Shown one piece after another: positions 22,401 to 31,980 of a stretch of 64,000 nt of DNA; position 1 is the first letter of the stretch, and the number at the start of each line of letters is the position of its first letter. A model generated the notes under the pieces. The model saw nothing but the letters and a program-made list of their open reading frames with translations. It was not told the origin of the DNA and did no database searches. A program made the translations under genes and the position numbers. Source of the DNA: Amphiura filiformis (lineage: Eukaryota; Echinodermata; Ophiuroidea; Amphilepidida; Amphiuridae); the NCBI RefSeq assembly GCF_039555335.1, contig NC_092646.1:24615393-24679392 (forward strand). The letters run 5' to 3'.

Positions 22401-25400
22401 AGGGAGGTTGCCAAATTCGGGTGCCAAAATGGACAAAAATGTTCACAAAAATAGGGAGCTTCCCTATTAAATGTTGAGGCTTGGCATCTCTGTAATATAT
22501 TTTCCGCCCCCCCCCCCCCCGAGTATCAAGAAACACTTTATTTTGAAGAAAATGTAAACTTGCTCAAAAATGACTGACGACTAATATTTCTGATAAGTCA
22601 TGACATCATTGAGGGCTCGTGAGCTACCTCTAAATCATATTCAATATTTCTGAAAATTTCAGAGAATAAGTTTTTCATCCATCTTCACATTTGAAGGGGT
22701 GGGACTGTGGGAGCATGGTATTTCAGACACGAGAGCATATTACTAGGCATGTCCACTAAAAATTGAAGTACTTTTAAATTGATTCAGACCTAACTTATTG
22801 GCTGGGAATTGATGAAAGAAACATTTTGGCGTTAAATAATCTTAATCGGACGTTTCATTCCAGAGATATGGCCTTTTGAGTGTCACGGTTTTATATAGGG
22901 CTGCTAGAACATGTTAAAAAGTTAAAGTCCAAAAACGAATATTTACAGAAAGTGCAATTTTAAGGTACTTTTTCTTAATGTATATTAACTAGCGTTATCT
23001 GGAACATTATATTTGCTTATAACAACATGAAAATAAGATCATCCTGAAAATTTAATCGATTTTGTTGACATACAACAAAAAATATTAGACCTCAAAACCC
23101 ATGGTTTGTTTGGTGAAACCGCAAGCATGATCATAGATGGCCGCCATGGAAAATATCTCCATAGAGGAGATGAGCAATAAGTGCATTATTTCAAATGAAT
23201 AGCGGTAGTCTTAAACATTGTTCAATCTTTTACGGTCAGCACATTTTATCTTCAAAAATTATTATATTTCATCATGGCATAAGTTTGGTAACATTAATCA
23301 CTACCAATTTTGATAAATTTGCTCCAACTCAAAGGTTCTCTTTACTACATTGAGCAATACACTGTGTGTGAGTCTTGTGTGCATGGAAGCCATGATGGAT
23401 AGCATATGAAATGGACATGGTAGTGAGAAGTGCATGATTTGAGATGGGCCGCGGTAGGCTTAAACATTCTTAAATTGCTTAACATCCTGTACATTTTGTC
23501 TTCAAAAATAGTTACATTTTATGACTATGTAAGTTTGCTTGTCTGATTCACTCCAAATTCGGATATAATTGTGTTTGAACACCTGATGCACGGAATGGTG
23601 TCACTTCAACCTGTTGTAGTTCTCATCTCATTAAATTTGTCATTAAAAAAAGTTGATCTCTTCATGAAGGAAGGTCCTCTCTATTTACTGACCAATCAGG
23701 AAAAAGTTTGGTTAATGTTTTCTGGTGGAATCAGAAATTTCTTGAAACACCCTGATATAGGCCTACATTTGGATAAAAACAAGTATGTACGCCATTTAAC
23801 AGGCCTGGGATTTCTTGTATCGATCAGTTTCTCCATAGACAATACGTGTGTGAGTGCACGCACACAGTAAATGAAAAATCGTTCTAGTGGAAACTGTATT
23901 GACAGTGGGCATCCCTAATATTACACCACTGCCGGGGTTAGAACCCACAACTACTCACACCATAGTCGAACACCTTATCGATTGAGCTAACTTGACTGCT
24001 TAGCTAACTTGACTGCTTGCAACAGCTAACTTGATTGCAGGCAACAACATGTGTCAACAAAAAGTAAGTTCTAGATTTTAACTCAAGTCATGAAAATGTA
24101 TAATTCTGAAGAAAAAAAAATTTTTGAAAGAAAATTTGAAATTTGCCGTCTGCAGTCTACACATGGAGACGGTTGATTTGTCTTGCAACTTTCTTACCTT
24201 AGCAATAAGACATGCTTCAGCATGGCTATTTCTCTCATCAGCAGTCCCTGTTAATACAATCTGACAGATAGGACATGTAGTTGTGTCATCAGCATTTGTA
24301 CTGCTGGTAGATGGTCTATCATCGTCTACACCGGCCCTCATGGATTTCCTTACACGGGCTGAAAAATAACGAATATGACACCAATTCTTTAATACATGCT
24401 TTTACATAGATAAACGACATGAGTTGACTATGACAGTTTAAAAATTACATTTCAAATTTATAAAGCTCATGCACATTTAAAAGGGCATTTCGTGATCCAC
24501 AGCCTCATCCCCCACTTTTCTCAAAAAAAGTTGAGATTTTTATATCACTGGAAACCTCTGGCTACATAATGTTTATGTACAAAATATTTCTAGCAGATTA
24601 ATTCGTTTTGCAAAGATATTGTGAAATTTGAATTTCGTTCTGGTGCACCAGAACAAAATTACAACGCATTGTCTATGGAGCAGTGTAATACACATAATCA
24701 TGCATAACTCGCAAAGCGCAAAATCAGAATCAACTGAAATTTTGGGAATAGGCTTTTTTCGTGGATATGTACTGAAAAATGTCATAAAAAGAGGATGCTA
24801 GGATCACGAAACACTCCTTTAACAATAATAGATACATCATGCACCAGGTTCATGTTGGGAACAGTTTCAATGATAGTTAGTGTCAACAGCTAAATTTTGT
24901 TCCATAAGTCAAAATTTATAAAGTTCACTTGCTTCTTTGAAGTCATTGTTACATTATGAATGAAAACATGCTTCTAAGACAGCATTGTGACAGAGAAGAC
25001 ATCTTATACTTCCCACAATGCATTTCCTCCCTGTGCTGATTTGCTATTCAGTGCACAATGGGTCAATGTGACATTCAGTGATCCCAGCGTAAGTGTTAAA
25101 AATTCAAATTGTCATTGGGTATTTTTTAAATGAAAATTTGGCAAAAAACAAAAACAGCAGCATTGACAAAGTTGAAGCCCCATTCAAATGCATGTAGCTA
25201 ATTTCTCTACTTAAGTATAGAAATTACAGATTTGTGTAAAATGTCTTCTATTGTCTTTAATACACTGCTTCTGAATACAAGCCAGAATAGATTGCTTCAA
25301 GTACTCCTTCTTCCCGTGGACAGTGGTGGACTGGAACAGTCTTCCATATAACATAATCTCAACAGACAAGAAAGCAACCTTCATATCCAAACTTCACAAG

Positions 25401-28400
25401 CACCTAAGAGAGTAATATAGCATTGCGCACTCACAAACCTGTCCGGCTTACTTCTACCATTGCCAAGCAACAAAGGAGTGTTGGACAGTACCAAATCAGA
25501 TTCAGATTCAGCTTTCCACTTAACTACTAGCAGGCTATGTTAGCACATCTATGACACTAACAAGGTGCCAAAACCTGACTTTTGGTAATTTTTACGATCC
25601 TCCCAATGAGCAAATCACTGAATTGTGGGCCTTTAATTACAATATTGTAAACTTACAATATAACCTTTCTTGCCTCTTGCTCTTGACTTTTTCAAATTCC
25701 TGTAAAGAGAAAATGGAAAAATTAAAAAATTTCAGTAGAAACACTATGTGAAGCTATACAAACCAGCAAATTTTGAGTTTAAATTTCAGAACTTGTGATG
25801 ATATAATCTATAAACTACTGCTAAGAAATAATTAATACATGTTGCATCTCTACACTGCTGTAACTGTTAGTTCTTTGTAGTTTAGTTCAGAGTTACAACC
25901 TCCTTGGTGTTGTGGCGTGTATGCCGTTCCAATCTGGGATGGCATTTTGTGGTTTGTGCACATTTTATTATTGTTGTTAAATTTTGATGCTTTGTACTTG
26001 ATGTCTTACCATTTTTCTGTATTTTTGTATATGTTGCAAAGCTAAATAAAAACTAAACTAAACTAATCCCCCAGGATCAAAAATGTGCCACAACATTGTC
26101 TTGACATCATCACACCTGTAACGTCATCTGAGGTATCTAAACATCACTAACAACAACAAATCTCCAGAGCTATAATATCTGCTGAAGAAAACACCTGTGA
26201 AAGTGCTCCGATGGGTGTACCTAATTTTGGTAGCATAGAAGTTTTGCTTTTTTGCTTTTTAACCCTGGTTTAATTTACCTTTTGTCTTTCTTCTGGATCT
26301 AGCGGTTTATCATCCTCATCTTCTTCCTCTGGGGAGTCTTTCCTTCTCTTTGTACTTGACGATGTCTGTATAAAACATAAATTACATTCTGTGAGAAATT
26401 ATTTTATTGCATATAAGTTTCTAAAAACTCACTAATTTGATTTAAAAAAACTTATAAGTTCAATCATTTGATATGACAATGGATCATTGCAATTAGCGTT
26501 GGAAATAGCTGGTATCGCGTACCAAAATGCTACACAATTTTATCAATTTGCTACACAATTTTGGAGTTGAGTAGCATTTTTATGCCATAGACTTACACAC
26601 TGAAGTACGCGAATGTACCAAGAGAAAAGTAATGAAAGCAAATTTTGCTACGCATAAAAAAATGCTTAATTCCAACACTGATTGCAATCCATGATGAGGA
26701 GTTATCACTGACTTTACTTTTTTCCTTTTAAATTTGAATAAAAATTAAATTTATATTCATCAAAATGCAATGTCAATTTACTTGAAGTTAGGAGTCAAAG
26801 TTCAATAAGCCTGGGTCTTTTTGTAGAAGGCTCACATTTTTATCTTTGGTAAAGGAGTAAAGGAACAACTATAATAATATTAGTTATCAAGATATTTTGT
26901 TACCTTTCTTCTTTCCTTGTAGTCAGCTTTTTGCTCTCTGTAGCGACTTCCATCAGGCCTGTACACATATCAGATAAAAAAAGAAGAAACATCATTCAAC
27001 TGCAAAGACCTTTCATCAATTTTTAAATGACTGTCCCCAGAAAATATCAACCCTGCGGGCTATGTCAAAAATATAGGAAAATATGGAATATATGGCTGCT
27101 TGAAGCCCTGTTATCACTTACCACAGTACAACAAATTATCTTTAAATGACTCATTAACAACTGAACCACTGTTTATTTTGAAAATCAAAATCAGGGACTG
27201 CCTTTTGAGGAGAGCGAGAGCAATCACTCTCTACTGCCCTCCTTAAATAGGAGAGTGATCCTTAGTTGACCATTCTCTCCTTACATTCTCTAATATAAAT
27301 GTTCTAAACAGCTCTCCTTGAAGGCTCTAGGAGAGCTATTTAATGTTCTCCTGCAAATTCCAAAAGACAGTCAATGCAAAATTGAAATTTAGAACTTGGA
27401 CCCACCTTGGGAATTTAAAATGAACCCATATTGTGACCATCCATATTAAAAAGGATGCACTTGTTGGCTGCTACAAATTTGTCTCTTTTTACAGGAATAA
27501 ATACCAGACTCATCCCAAGTGCAGGTCATTTCAAATCATCCCAAGTCACATGGCATGGAATGTTCTCTGTATTTTGTAAACTATGTGACTTGGGGATAAT
27601 TTGAAGTGACCTCCACCTGAGATGAGTCTAGTATTTATTTCTCGCTGTTGTGTGAAAAGAGACACATGTAGCAGCCAACAAGTGCATCCTTTTGATATGG
27701 ATGTACACATTAACAAACCTTTGTTTTTAAATTATTCAACAAAAGGATATCCATCCATGTTGCTGTTTGAATCCATAAACCCTGATAATGGGCTATTCCA
27801 GTCAAAATACATACACCCCATATGGAAGACATTTCCCCCTTGTTAATTCTGTCCTACTCACCTTAGCAGTTTGTTAAGTTTGTCTACTTCCCATTCATAA
27901 TGGTTTTGTAGTTCACTAGGTCGTACTGTTACTCCACACACTGTGCAGGTGGGGCTGGCTGCGTCTGATGCAGTACTCTTACGCTTCTCTGAAAATATTA
28001 AGATATTTATTAAGAAAAGTCATAAAACTATTCAGTTGAAGACTAGCATCTCAAAAAAAAAAAAATAATAATAATAATGGAAAACATTCTTCCACACAGG
28101 GAGTGTGAATTTCAAATGGGGTTACCTCAACTTACATGTACATGGGTAACTCCATTTGAAATCTAGATTTAGGTCATGGCTTCCATAGGGGTGTATTGTT
28201 TCGAATGGAACACAGGCCTTGTCTTTTGAAAATTGCTGGCGAGTGACAAATCACTCTCTTCCAAAACTTGTCAGGTGAGCTGTAGGCGAGTGATTTTAAT
28301 CACTTGTATTACACCAAATGTAGGCGAGTGATAAAAAGCTCTCCTCAGCTTCATTTTAGGCGAGTGATCGCACTCACTCGCCTCAAAAGACTAGGCCTGG

Positions 28401-28937
28401 GAACAGCCCAGCAACCACAAGTTCTTATTTAGAGTTTCAATGCTGATAGCCCAGACACTTGCATCAGAGAATTGTGCCACTTAAAAAATCAAAGTTAGAA
28501 AATTGACTCAATGAAACTGACAAATTTTTAACTTTTAACTTTTTTTTTTAAAAACTTTAAAAGTTCTAAAAACTTACTTCTTAATACTCTTCCTCCCTGA
28601 GCATAGGGATGATCAGAGCTACTATTCTGCTGTGCATCAGATGATGGTACTTCTGTTGTCTTCTCATCTCCCTTCTCGGATGGTACAGATGGTGATCTCA
28701 ACTTACGCGACCTTGTGTTAGCTATGCGTACCTCAGGGGCCACTCCTTGGTCCACAACTGGATGCTTGATTGAGGTGCTTTTCTCATCTCCTCCAACCGA
28801 TTGATTTGTTGTTAACATTTCGGTGTTCAGGTTTTCAAGGTTGATTGTAGAAGAGTTCTTTGGGAAGTTAAACATTAATTCCTCTCCTGCTAAGTTTTCA
28901 TGTCTGTGATCATTGACAAAGGGGTACTGATTGGCTT
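16383..28937 (-). CDS. RNF220: RNF220-like E3 ubiquitin-protein ligase (13 exons, 5' incomplete)
   Basis: Thirteen minus-strand exons join in phase into 503 codons plus stop: 28937-28578, 27988-27862, 26958-26904, 26365-26279, 25699-25657, 24358-24198, 22180-22060, 21496-21319, 20730-20681, 19518-19449, 18822-18708, 18380-18306, 16454-16383. Numbered from the first full codon, there is a zinc motif at C134/C137/H149 (TVCGVTVRPSELQNH) and a second at C252/C255/H269/C273. RNF220 middle-domain blocks FEEYTWCGQTRVR and FGEADIIPC follow, then a coiled coil at about 425-445. The C-terminal C3HC4 RING is C451, C454, C467, H469, C472, C475, C486, C489, ending NQLRQIYL. RNF220 proteins are RING-type ubiquitin ligases acting on nuclear and signalling substrates. 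The N-terminal coding exon(s) upstream of 28937 are not identified. Confidence 0.93.
16455..16743. other. last intron, unique part
   Basis: No recognised repeat, second gene or RNA gene. Ordinary AT-rich intron sequence of the RNF220-like gene. Confidence 0.5.
16744..17205. mobile_element. 460-bp foldback element in last intron
   Basis: Two long arms pair: CACAAGGTCATATCTTGAAA at the left against its inverse near 17200, and CAACTGACACAACAGCAAAA against its inverse near 17090. The centre is unpaired (about 16915-17020). The minus open frame 16963-17163 is a by-product. Confidence 0.75.
17206..18305. other. intron sequence with a G-rich dispersed repeat and a hAT end
   Basis: About 17590-17960 has a GGGGGTGGGGGTGGGGTACA start and recurring GACCCATATACCA-like words; no matching right end was found. 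At 18236-18246 a solitary CTACGCCACTG looks like one terminus of a hAT-type MITE. No gene. Confidence 0.4.
18306..18380 (-). CDS. RNF220: RNF220-like, RING core exon
   Basis: 75 bases, phase 0 at both ends, with acceptor TTCCTATAG and donor GTAAGT. It encodes the RING core with QCWHVHCKECWLRTL, that is, Cys, His, Cys and Cys ligands. Confidence 0.95.
18708..18822 (-). CDS. RNF220: RNF220-like, coiled-coil and first RING cysteines
   Basis: Acceptor CTTTTTCAG and donor GTGAGT. It encodes LRARIEELEDLVNKQ, a short coiled coil, directly followed by VRCLICM, the first CxxC of the RING. Confidence 0.95.
18823..19448. other. intron, no recognised feature
   Basis: Contains a G-run and an isolated CACTGGCGTAAC (about 19290) that resembles a hAT terminus without a partner. 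Nothing else is supported. Confidence 0.4.
19449..19518 (-). CDS. RNF220: RNF220-like, linker exon
   Basis: 70 bases, entered in phase 1 and left in phase 2. Acceptor CTCTTCAG, donor GTAGAA (a weaker donor). It encodes a polar Ser/Gln/Thr linker before the coiled coil. Confidence 0.85.
19780..20100 (-). mobile_element. tRNA-derived SINE copy, minus strand
   Basis: The minus strand shows a B-box-like GGTTTGAATCCCGGG about 50 bases after GTGGCTACCGGTG. A body follows whose plus-strand form (GGTGATTGCGTCATC, ATGCATGC, GTGTTAGGGTTAG) recurs at 29815-29965. Part of the RNF220-like intron. Confidence 0.5.
20273..20627. mobile_element. 355-bp foldback MITE (GGGGGTACTACACCC ends)
   Basis: TTAAGGGGGTACTACACCC at the left pairs with GGGTGTAGTACCCCCGTAA at the right. 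The arms continue through TATTTTTGCATTTTTCTCAA and GGGGCAAGGAATCCAAT. Remnants occur near 41503-41595 and 54965-55080. Confidence 0.8.
20681..20730 (-). CDS. RNF220: RNF220-like, short linker exon
   Basis: A 50-base exon with acceptor TTTTACAG and donor GTAAGT. It encodes SQDRVPPLHQEDSNYT. Recognised by phase continuity with both neighbours. Confidence 0.85.
20735..21318. other. intron, no recognised feature
   Basis: Contains a C-run near 21045. No exon with correct phase, RNA gene or clear inverted repeat is seen. Confidence 0.4.
21319..21496 (-). CDS. RNF220: RNF220-like, conserved acidic middle-domain exon
   Basis: 178 bases, acceptor ACTGCAG, donor GTGAGT. It encodes an acidic segment then FGPAQFGEADIIPCASDEMD and LRNAVLEG, which match the conserved middle region of RNF220. 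Confidence 0.92.
21676..21870. mobile_element. GGGCTATTCCA-type palindromic MITE
   Basis: Ends AGGTTATTCCAGTGG and TTGGAATAGCCC, with inner CTATGGAAGACATGACC and CACACTCCCTGTGTAGG blocks. Same family as 14652-14847. Confidence 0.7.
22060..22180 (-). CDS. RNF220: RNF220-like, middle-domain exon with EEYTWCGQ
   Basis: 121 bases, acceptor TTATTGTAG, donor GTGAGT. It encodes a Glu-rich stretch then FEEYTWCGQTRVRVASLLET, the most recognisable RNF220-specific block. Confidence 0.95.
22298..22492. mobile_element. inverted-repeat element with AAAATAGGGAGG motif array
   Basis: Begins AGATGCCAACATT and ends GGCTTGGCATCTCTG. Five copies of AAATAGGGAG(G/C) occur inside. Related to the element at 63549-63739, whose interior repeats TCTCCCT. 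Confidence 0.65.
22500..23150. other. intron, no recognised feature
   Basis: C-run at 22507-22520, otherwise unremarkable AT-rich sequence. The intron 22181-24197 carries no exon with matching phase here. Confidence 0.4.
23160..23580. repeat. imperfect tandem duplication in intron
   Basis: A segment with GCGGTAGTCTTAAACATT, TTACGGTCAGCACATTTTAT and TTCAAAAAT recurs about 245 bp later as GCGGTAGGCTTAAACATT, TCCTGTACATTTTGT and TTCAAAAAT. Diverged and non-coding. Confidence 0.6.
23936..24055 (-). mobile_element. tRNA-like SINE head fragment, minus strand
   Basis: The minus strand reads AAGTTAGCTCAATCGATAAG, a tRNA A-box, and a GGGTTCTAACCC B-box. The same head starts the full SINE at 55706-56095. 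Truncated, without a tail. Confidence 0.65.
24198..24358 (-). CDS. RNF220: RNF220-like, second zinc-motif exon
   Basis: 161 bases, acceptor TTTTTCAG, donor GTAAGA. It encodes a basic start (RVRKSMRAG) then a Cys-x2-Cys-x13-His-x3-Cys motif (CPICQIVLTG, SHAEAC), like a C2HC or UBZ-type ubiquitin-binding finger. Confidence 0.92.
24479..24822. mobile_element. MITE with GGGCATTTCGTGATCC ends and TTAA flanks
   Basis: Left AAGGGCATTTCGTGATCC and right GGATCACGAAACACTCCT are inverted. TTAA flanks both sides, a piggyBac/Kolobok-type target. An internal fragment matches 55085-55240. Confidence 0.65.
24830..25264. other. intron, no recognised feature
   Basis: AT-rich, with no repeat family or exon identified. 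Confidence 0.4.
25265..26068 (+). mobile_element. 3' fragment of a LINE, plus strand
   Basis: About 25291-25422 in one frame encodes a LINE C-terminal tail (FFPWTVVDWNSLP, then ISKLHKHLRE and stop). A 3' UTR follows, ending in a CTAAA-type microsatellite at about 26042-26068. It overlaps the 43-base RNF220-like exon at 25657-25699 on the opposite strand, so either the repeat boundary lies elsewhere or the exon sits within old LINE-derived sequence. Confidence 0.6.
25657..25699 (-). CDS. RNF220: RNF220-like, 43-base micro-exon
   Basis: Acceptor TTTACAG, donor GTAAGT. It encodes EFEKVKSKRQERLY. Joined to the next exon it gives RLYSRVRKSMR, which parallels the RLNARIGKMKR block that I recall from vertebrate RNF220. 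Confidence 0.85.
26279..26365 (-). CDS. RNF220: RNF220-like, charged linker exon
   Basis: 87 bases, phase 0 at both ends, acceptor TTTATACAG, donor GTAAAT. It encodes KRRKDSPEEEDEDDKPLDPE, a highly charged linker. The basic KRRK could serve as a nuclear signal (inference). Confidence 0.85.
26494..26680. mobile_element. hAT-type MITE with 8-bp duplication ATTGCAAT
   Basis: Left TAGCGTTGGAAATAGCTGG and right TTCCAACACTG, flanked by ATTGCAAT at 26486-26493 and 26681-26688. A second copy is at 54805-54964 with its own duplication. Confidence 0.85.
26904..26958 (-). CDS. RNF220: RNF220-like, basic linker exon
   Basis: 55 bases, acceptor TGTGTACAG, donor GTAACA. It encodes PDGSRYREQKADYKERRK. Phase 2 entry completes an Arg codon begun in the upstream exon. 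Confidence 0.85.
27190..27370. mobile_element. inverted-repeat element with AGGAGAG motif array
   Basis: Left GACTGCCTTTTGAGGAGAG and right CCAAAAGACAGTC are inverted. The interior repeats AGGAGAGTGAT, TCTCTCC and AGGAGAGCT. Related in end sequence to 28213-28400. Confidence 0.6.
27457..27710. mobile_element. foldback element
   Basis: GGATGCACTTGTTGGCTGCT at the left pairs with AGCAGCCAACAAGTGCATCC at the right. Inner arms CCAGACTCATC and ATCATCCCAAGTCAC also pair. A relative is at 56180-56290. Confidence 0.75.
27789..27835. repeat. half of a GGGCTATTCCA MITE
   Basis: Only the left arm (GGGCTATTCCAGTCAAAAT, CATATGGAAGACATT) remains, 26 bases from the donor of the exon at 27862. Confidence 0.6.
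27862..27988 (-). CDS. RNF220: RNF220-like, first zinc-motif exon
   Basis: 127 bases, acceptor ATTTTCAG, donor GTGAGT. It encodes KRKSTASDAASPTCTVCGVT and then VRPSELQNHYEWEVDKL, matching the CxxC-x-RPSELQ-x-H block of RNF220. Confidence 0.93.
28082..28411. mobile_element. GGGCTATT MITE copy interrupted by another element
   Basis: The MITE body (CCACACAGGGAGTGTGAATT and beyond) runs to about 28211 and resumes at 28401 with GGAACAGCCC. The interruption is the element 28213-28400. Confidence 0.6.
28213..28400. mobile_element. inverted-repeat element with TAGGCGAGTGAT motif array
   Basis: Left CAGGCCTTGTCTTTTGA and right TCAAAAGACTAGGCCTG are inverted, with flanking GGAACA on each side. Four copies of (T)AGGCGAGTGAT lie inside. 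Nested in a GGGCTATT MITE. Confidence 0.7.
28578..28937 (-). CDS. RNF220: RNF220-like, most upstream exon found
   Basis: 360 bases entered in phase 1 after a TTTTTTTCAG acceptor, donor GTAAGT. It encodes a low-complexity Ser/Glu/Asn-rich segment with RSRKLRSPS. It contains no initiator, so at least one coding exon lies upstream. Confidence 0.8.
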
Positions 28938-29796
28938 CTGAAAAAAAAAAGATCATAATTCAAATGTCAAATTAAAAAAACCATATTGTAACATTTGCTG
29001 AGGCGGACACCATCAATATTTTTCAAATTTCTGTTTTTTACATGTTTGTAATGTACTTCATTAAAAACTAAGTCTAATATAGTCAAACCCTGCAAAAATC
29101 AAGACTTGCTGTACATAGTTTGGTCAAAATCCGAGATTTTGAATAAATTTAGCGCAGGAACCATCCGTTTTACTTCTATATTTTTTGGACTGGGGTGTGA
29201 GGCTCCAAGGGCAATATGACGATAATGACCGTGTACAGGTACCGGGATTTTTAAGGATTTCCTCAAAAAATATAGACCATGTCTAAGGATTTCTTTTGAA
29301 ATTAGACCCATTTTCCCTGAAAAGATCAAGATTACTTGTCAATAAGATGATTCGCAATTCCAGAATCATGATGCATTGTGGGTAATATTTGCCGATTTTT
29401 TTTGTTGAGATAAACATGAGGAGCCTGCAGTGCATTTCCAAATGGCGGCGAACTTTGCACTTCTTTCAAAAACATATTTTGGTAAAACATTTTTTATTCA
29501 TTCCTACATTATGTTAATATTTCCTGTGAAATACAAATTCATATTTCCTGTGAAGACCAAACTGTCAGCGAAATTCTAGTACAAAACATTTTTATGCAAA
29601 CGTCAAAGTTCACCCCATTGAAAATGTACAGTAGCCTCGTCGTGTTTATCTCTAATTTTATTTGGCGACTTCGTTTCTGCACATGCGCAGTTGTAATTGC
29701 GAAAGGGCTTATGCTTGTGGAAAAAGGGTTTAATGTCAAAAACAACCAATGTCTAAAACCAAGGATTTTCCAGCAAAAAATAGAGACTCATGTCTA
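28938..29796. other. upstream intron or flank of RNF220-like gene
   Basis: No exon with a compatible donor phase found. Recurring AAGGATTT words near 29260-29300 and 29755-29800 suggest a decayed repeat. Open frames here are not supported as genes. Confidence 0.4.
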
Positions 29797-29965
29797 AGGA
29801 TATTTTGCAAGAGAGCAACACCAAGCACACGATCACAACTGGCTACAGGGGCTGCGCTGGCAGGCCAGCGATTCACCGAGGGTGATTGCGTAATCTCATG
29901 CATGCGCTGTGGTTATCATCTGATCGCGGTATTTTGTGGCGTCTATAGGTGTTAGGTAGGACTGT
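29797..29965 (-). repeat. SINE-related fragment
   Basis: Shares AGCGATTC, GGTGATTGCGT, CATGCATGC and GGTGTTAGG with 19970-20090. Confidence 0.5.
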
Positions 29966-29967
29966 TA

Positions 29968-30330
29968 GGGGGGGCTCCCATACAAAAGGCATACAGGGAT
30001 GTGCCGCTCAAATGCATGCGAGGGGTCTAAAAAAATGCTTACCTCCTTTTTAGTCTTGCCAAAGAATATTTGCCCCCAGGAGGGCCACTCAATTTTCAGT
30101 GTACACATGCATGACCAGAGATATTCAAAACATACCCTAACAGGATTTGCCCTTTTGAGAAAATACACCCCTAAAGTGGCTAAACAGCAATTTAGCGTTA
30201 TTTCGTATCAAATTTTACCCCTAAACAGGATTGTATACCGAAAGATGCCCCGAATCAGGATTTTATCTGAAAGGTACATGTACCACCATTTGAGGTTTTT
30301 GATCAAATTAACCCTTAATATTATAGTACA
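29968..30330. mobile_element. partial CCGGGG-family element
   Basis: Starts GGGGGGCTCCCATACAAAAG and ACAGGGATGTGCCGCTC, matching the terminus of the element ending at 40773. Motifs resembling CCCTAAACAGGATTTG recur inside. No matching right end. Confidence 0.5.
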
Positions 30331-30403
30331 TATTTTTGTTTAATTTTATAAGGCCAAGAAACAAAAATGTATATTGTCCGAACTTTTTCAAAAATCGGTG
30401 ATA

Positions 30404-30741
30404 CCGTATTTCAGTCAAATAGTCGCCCCCCCTCAAATAAACGCCCCCACCACTTTTTTTCAATCAAGATGTTTCAAAATTCAGATATTTCCATGCTATC
30501 TTGTGTGGTAAGCTTACCAAGTTCCCCACATGGTCAATAATAGCGTCAATAATTGGCGAAAATCTGCATCGTAACACCGGAAGTGAACCAAAAGTCAGTG
30601 TCAAAAGTTCATAGTTCGTCATTTTAGCGTGACTTTTAAGCTTACCTAATGATTTTAACGGGAATTGTCGTATACAAATGACCTCTAATAAACGCCCCTT
30701 GGGAAAATGTAACGCCCGAGGCGTTTAATCGACAAATACGG
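30404..30741. mobile_element. Tc1/mariner-type MITE with AAATAAACGCCCC motif
   Basis: Ends CCGTATTTCAGTC and GTTTAATCGACAAATACGG are inverted and flanked by TA (30402-30403 and 30742-30743). AATAAACGCCCC occurs near both ends. Confidence 0.75.
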
Positions 30742-31336
30742 TATTTATTATTTTTTACCATTCATCTGTGTATTAAAAATGGCAATTGCAAAATGTTTGT
30801 CAACACATCATAAAATTGGGGAGGCCCCCTAATATTTTTGTTATTTTCCCAAAGCCCTACCCCTAGCTTGAAGAAAGTGTTTAGCTGTTTGCAATTTGTT
30901 TGTAAATGATAAGGAAGAACTTCTTACAATGTAACATGTCTTTTCATCACAACAATTTTAGAAACAAAGCAAATCTAGGAAAAATAAAAAAAATATTTGA
31001 AAATCTCCAAAAATCGGTGAGGCCGGGGACGATATACATGTTAATTATTTTACTTGGCCTAGCCCTAGGCTACTGTTGATGATGCAAAATATGCCAGGAA
31101 AACACGCTTTGTGGAATAGCTGGATCATTTATGACCCCTAAATGCTCGCGCTCCCAACTAGAAGCTTATTATATAAATTTATAACCCTTTTTCTATCTTG
31201 AAAACGGGCGTTTATGACCCCGCCCCCAAATGGGATTCGCGTTCATTCTCTGAAAAGGACCCTTAATTCCTGTTTTTCTGGTCACACATGTGTGCACTGT
31301 GAAACTTGAGTAGCCCCCGGGTATTTGCCCCCCTCC

Positions 31337-31688
31337 CCGGGGGGGGGGGGGGTCACTCCCATTGACATTGTGGCCTGTACACCATCCGCGATGAAAATGC
31401 GTCAAAAGGGTAGTTTTTCGTGGGTAGGCACGATACGCGCGTAACACCTTTAGGGTGTCAAAAACATGAAATATTGGAAAAAAGGGTAGCAAAATTGCAA
31501 TTGCTAATACGCGGAAATGAAATTAAGGGTATGAAATTTGATGCAAGGAATAAAATCCCTGTTTCATGTGTTTAGGGTGTGAAAACACCTGTTTAGGGTA
31601 CCTAGCCAAGGGTTAAATCCTTGTTTAGGGTGCTTTTCAAAAGTTGATTACCGCGCTAGGCTAGGCCACAATGGGAGTGACCCCCCGG
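31337..31688. mobile_element. CCGGGG-family element with TTTAGGGTG motif array
   Basis: Left CCGGGG...GTCACTCCCATTG...TGTGGCC and right GGCCACAATGGGAGTGACCC plus CCCGG are inverted. About six copies of TTTAGGGTG/TTAGGGTA lie inside. Confidence 0.8.
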
Positions 31689-31980
31689 ATTTTCCCCCTT
31701 AAATTTACGTCACCAAACAGGAGAACACACCTAAAAATCAAACAACCAATGATCCAACAATTATCAATTCATGAATTCAATTCACGTCCATATTTAACAA
31801 GCAGATACAGAACATCATGAACATGAGAATAGGAGGGCAGGGTGCAAGCAATTTTGAGAAAAGTGGTGGGGGGGGGTGATGATAATCATGGCATGCTGCT
31901 GTGCATCACGAAATGCCATTATAACTAGATGGACCGCGGTTCTCGGATGTCGCGGTTTTCGACGCACAGCGTCGACCGTG

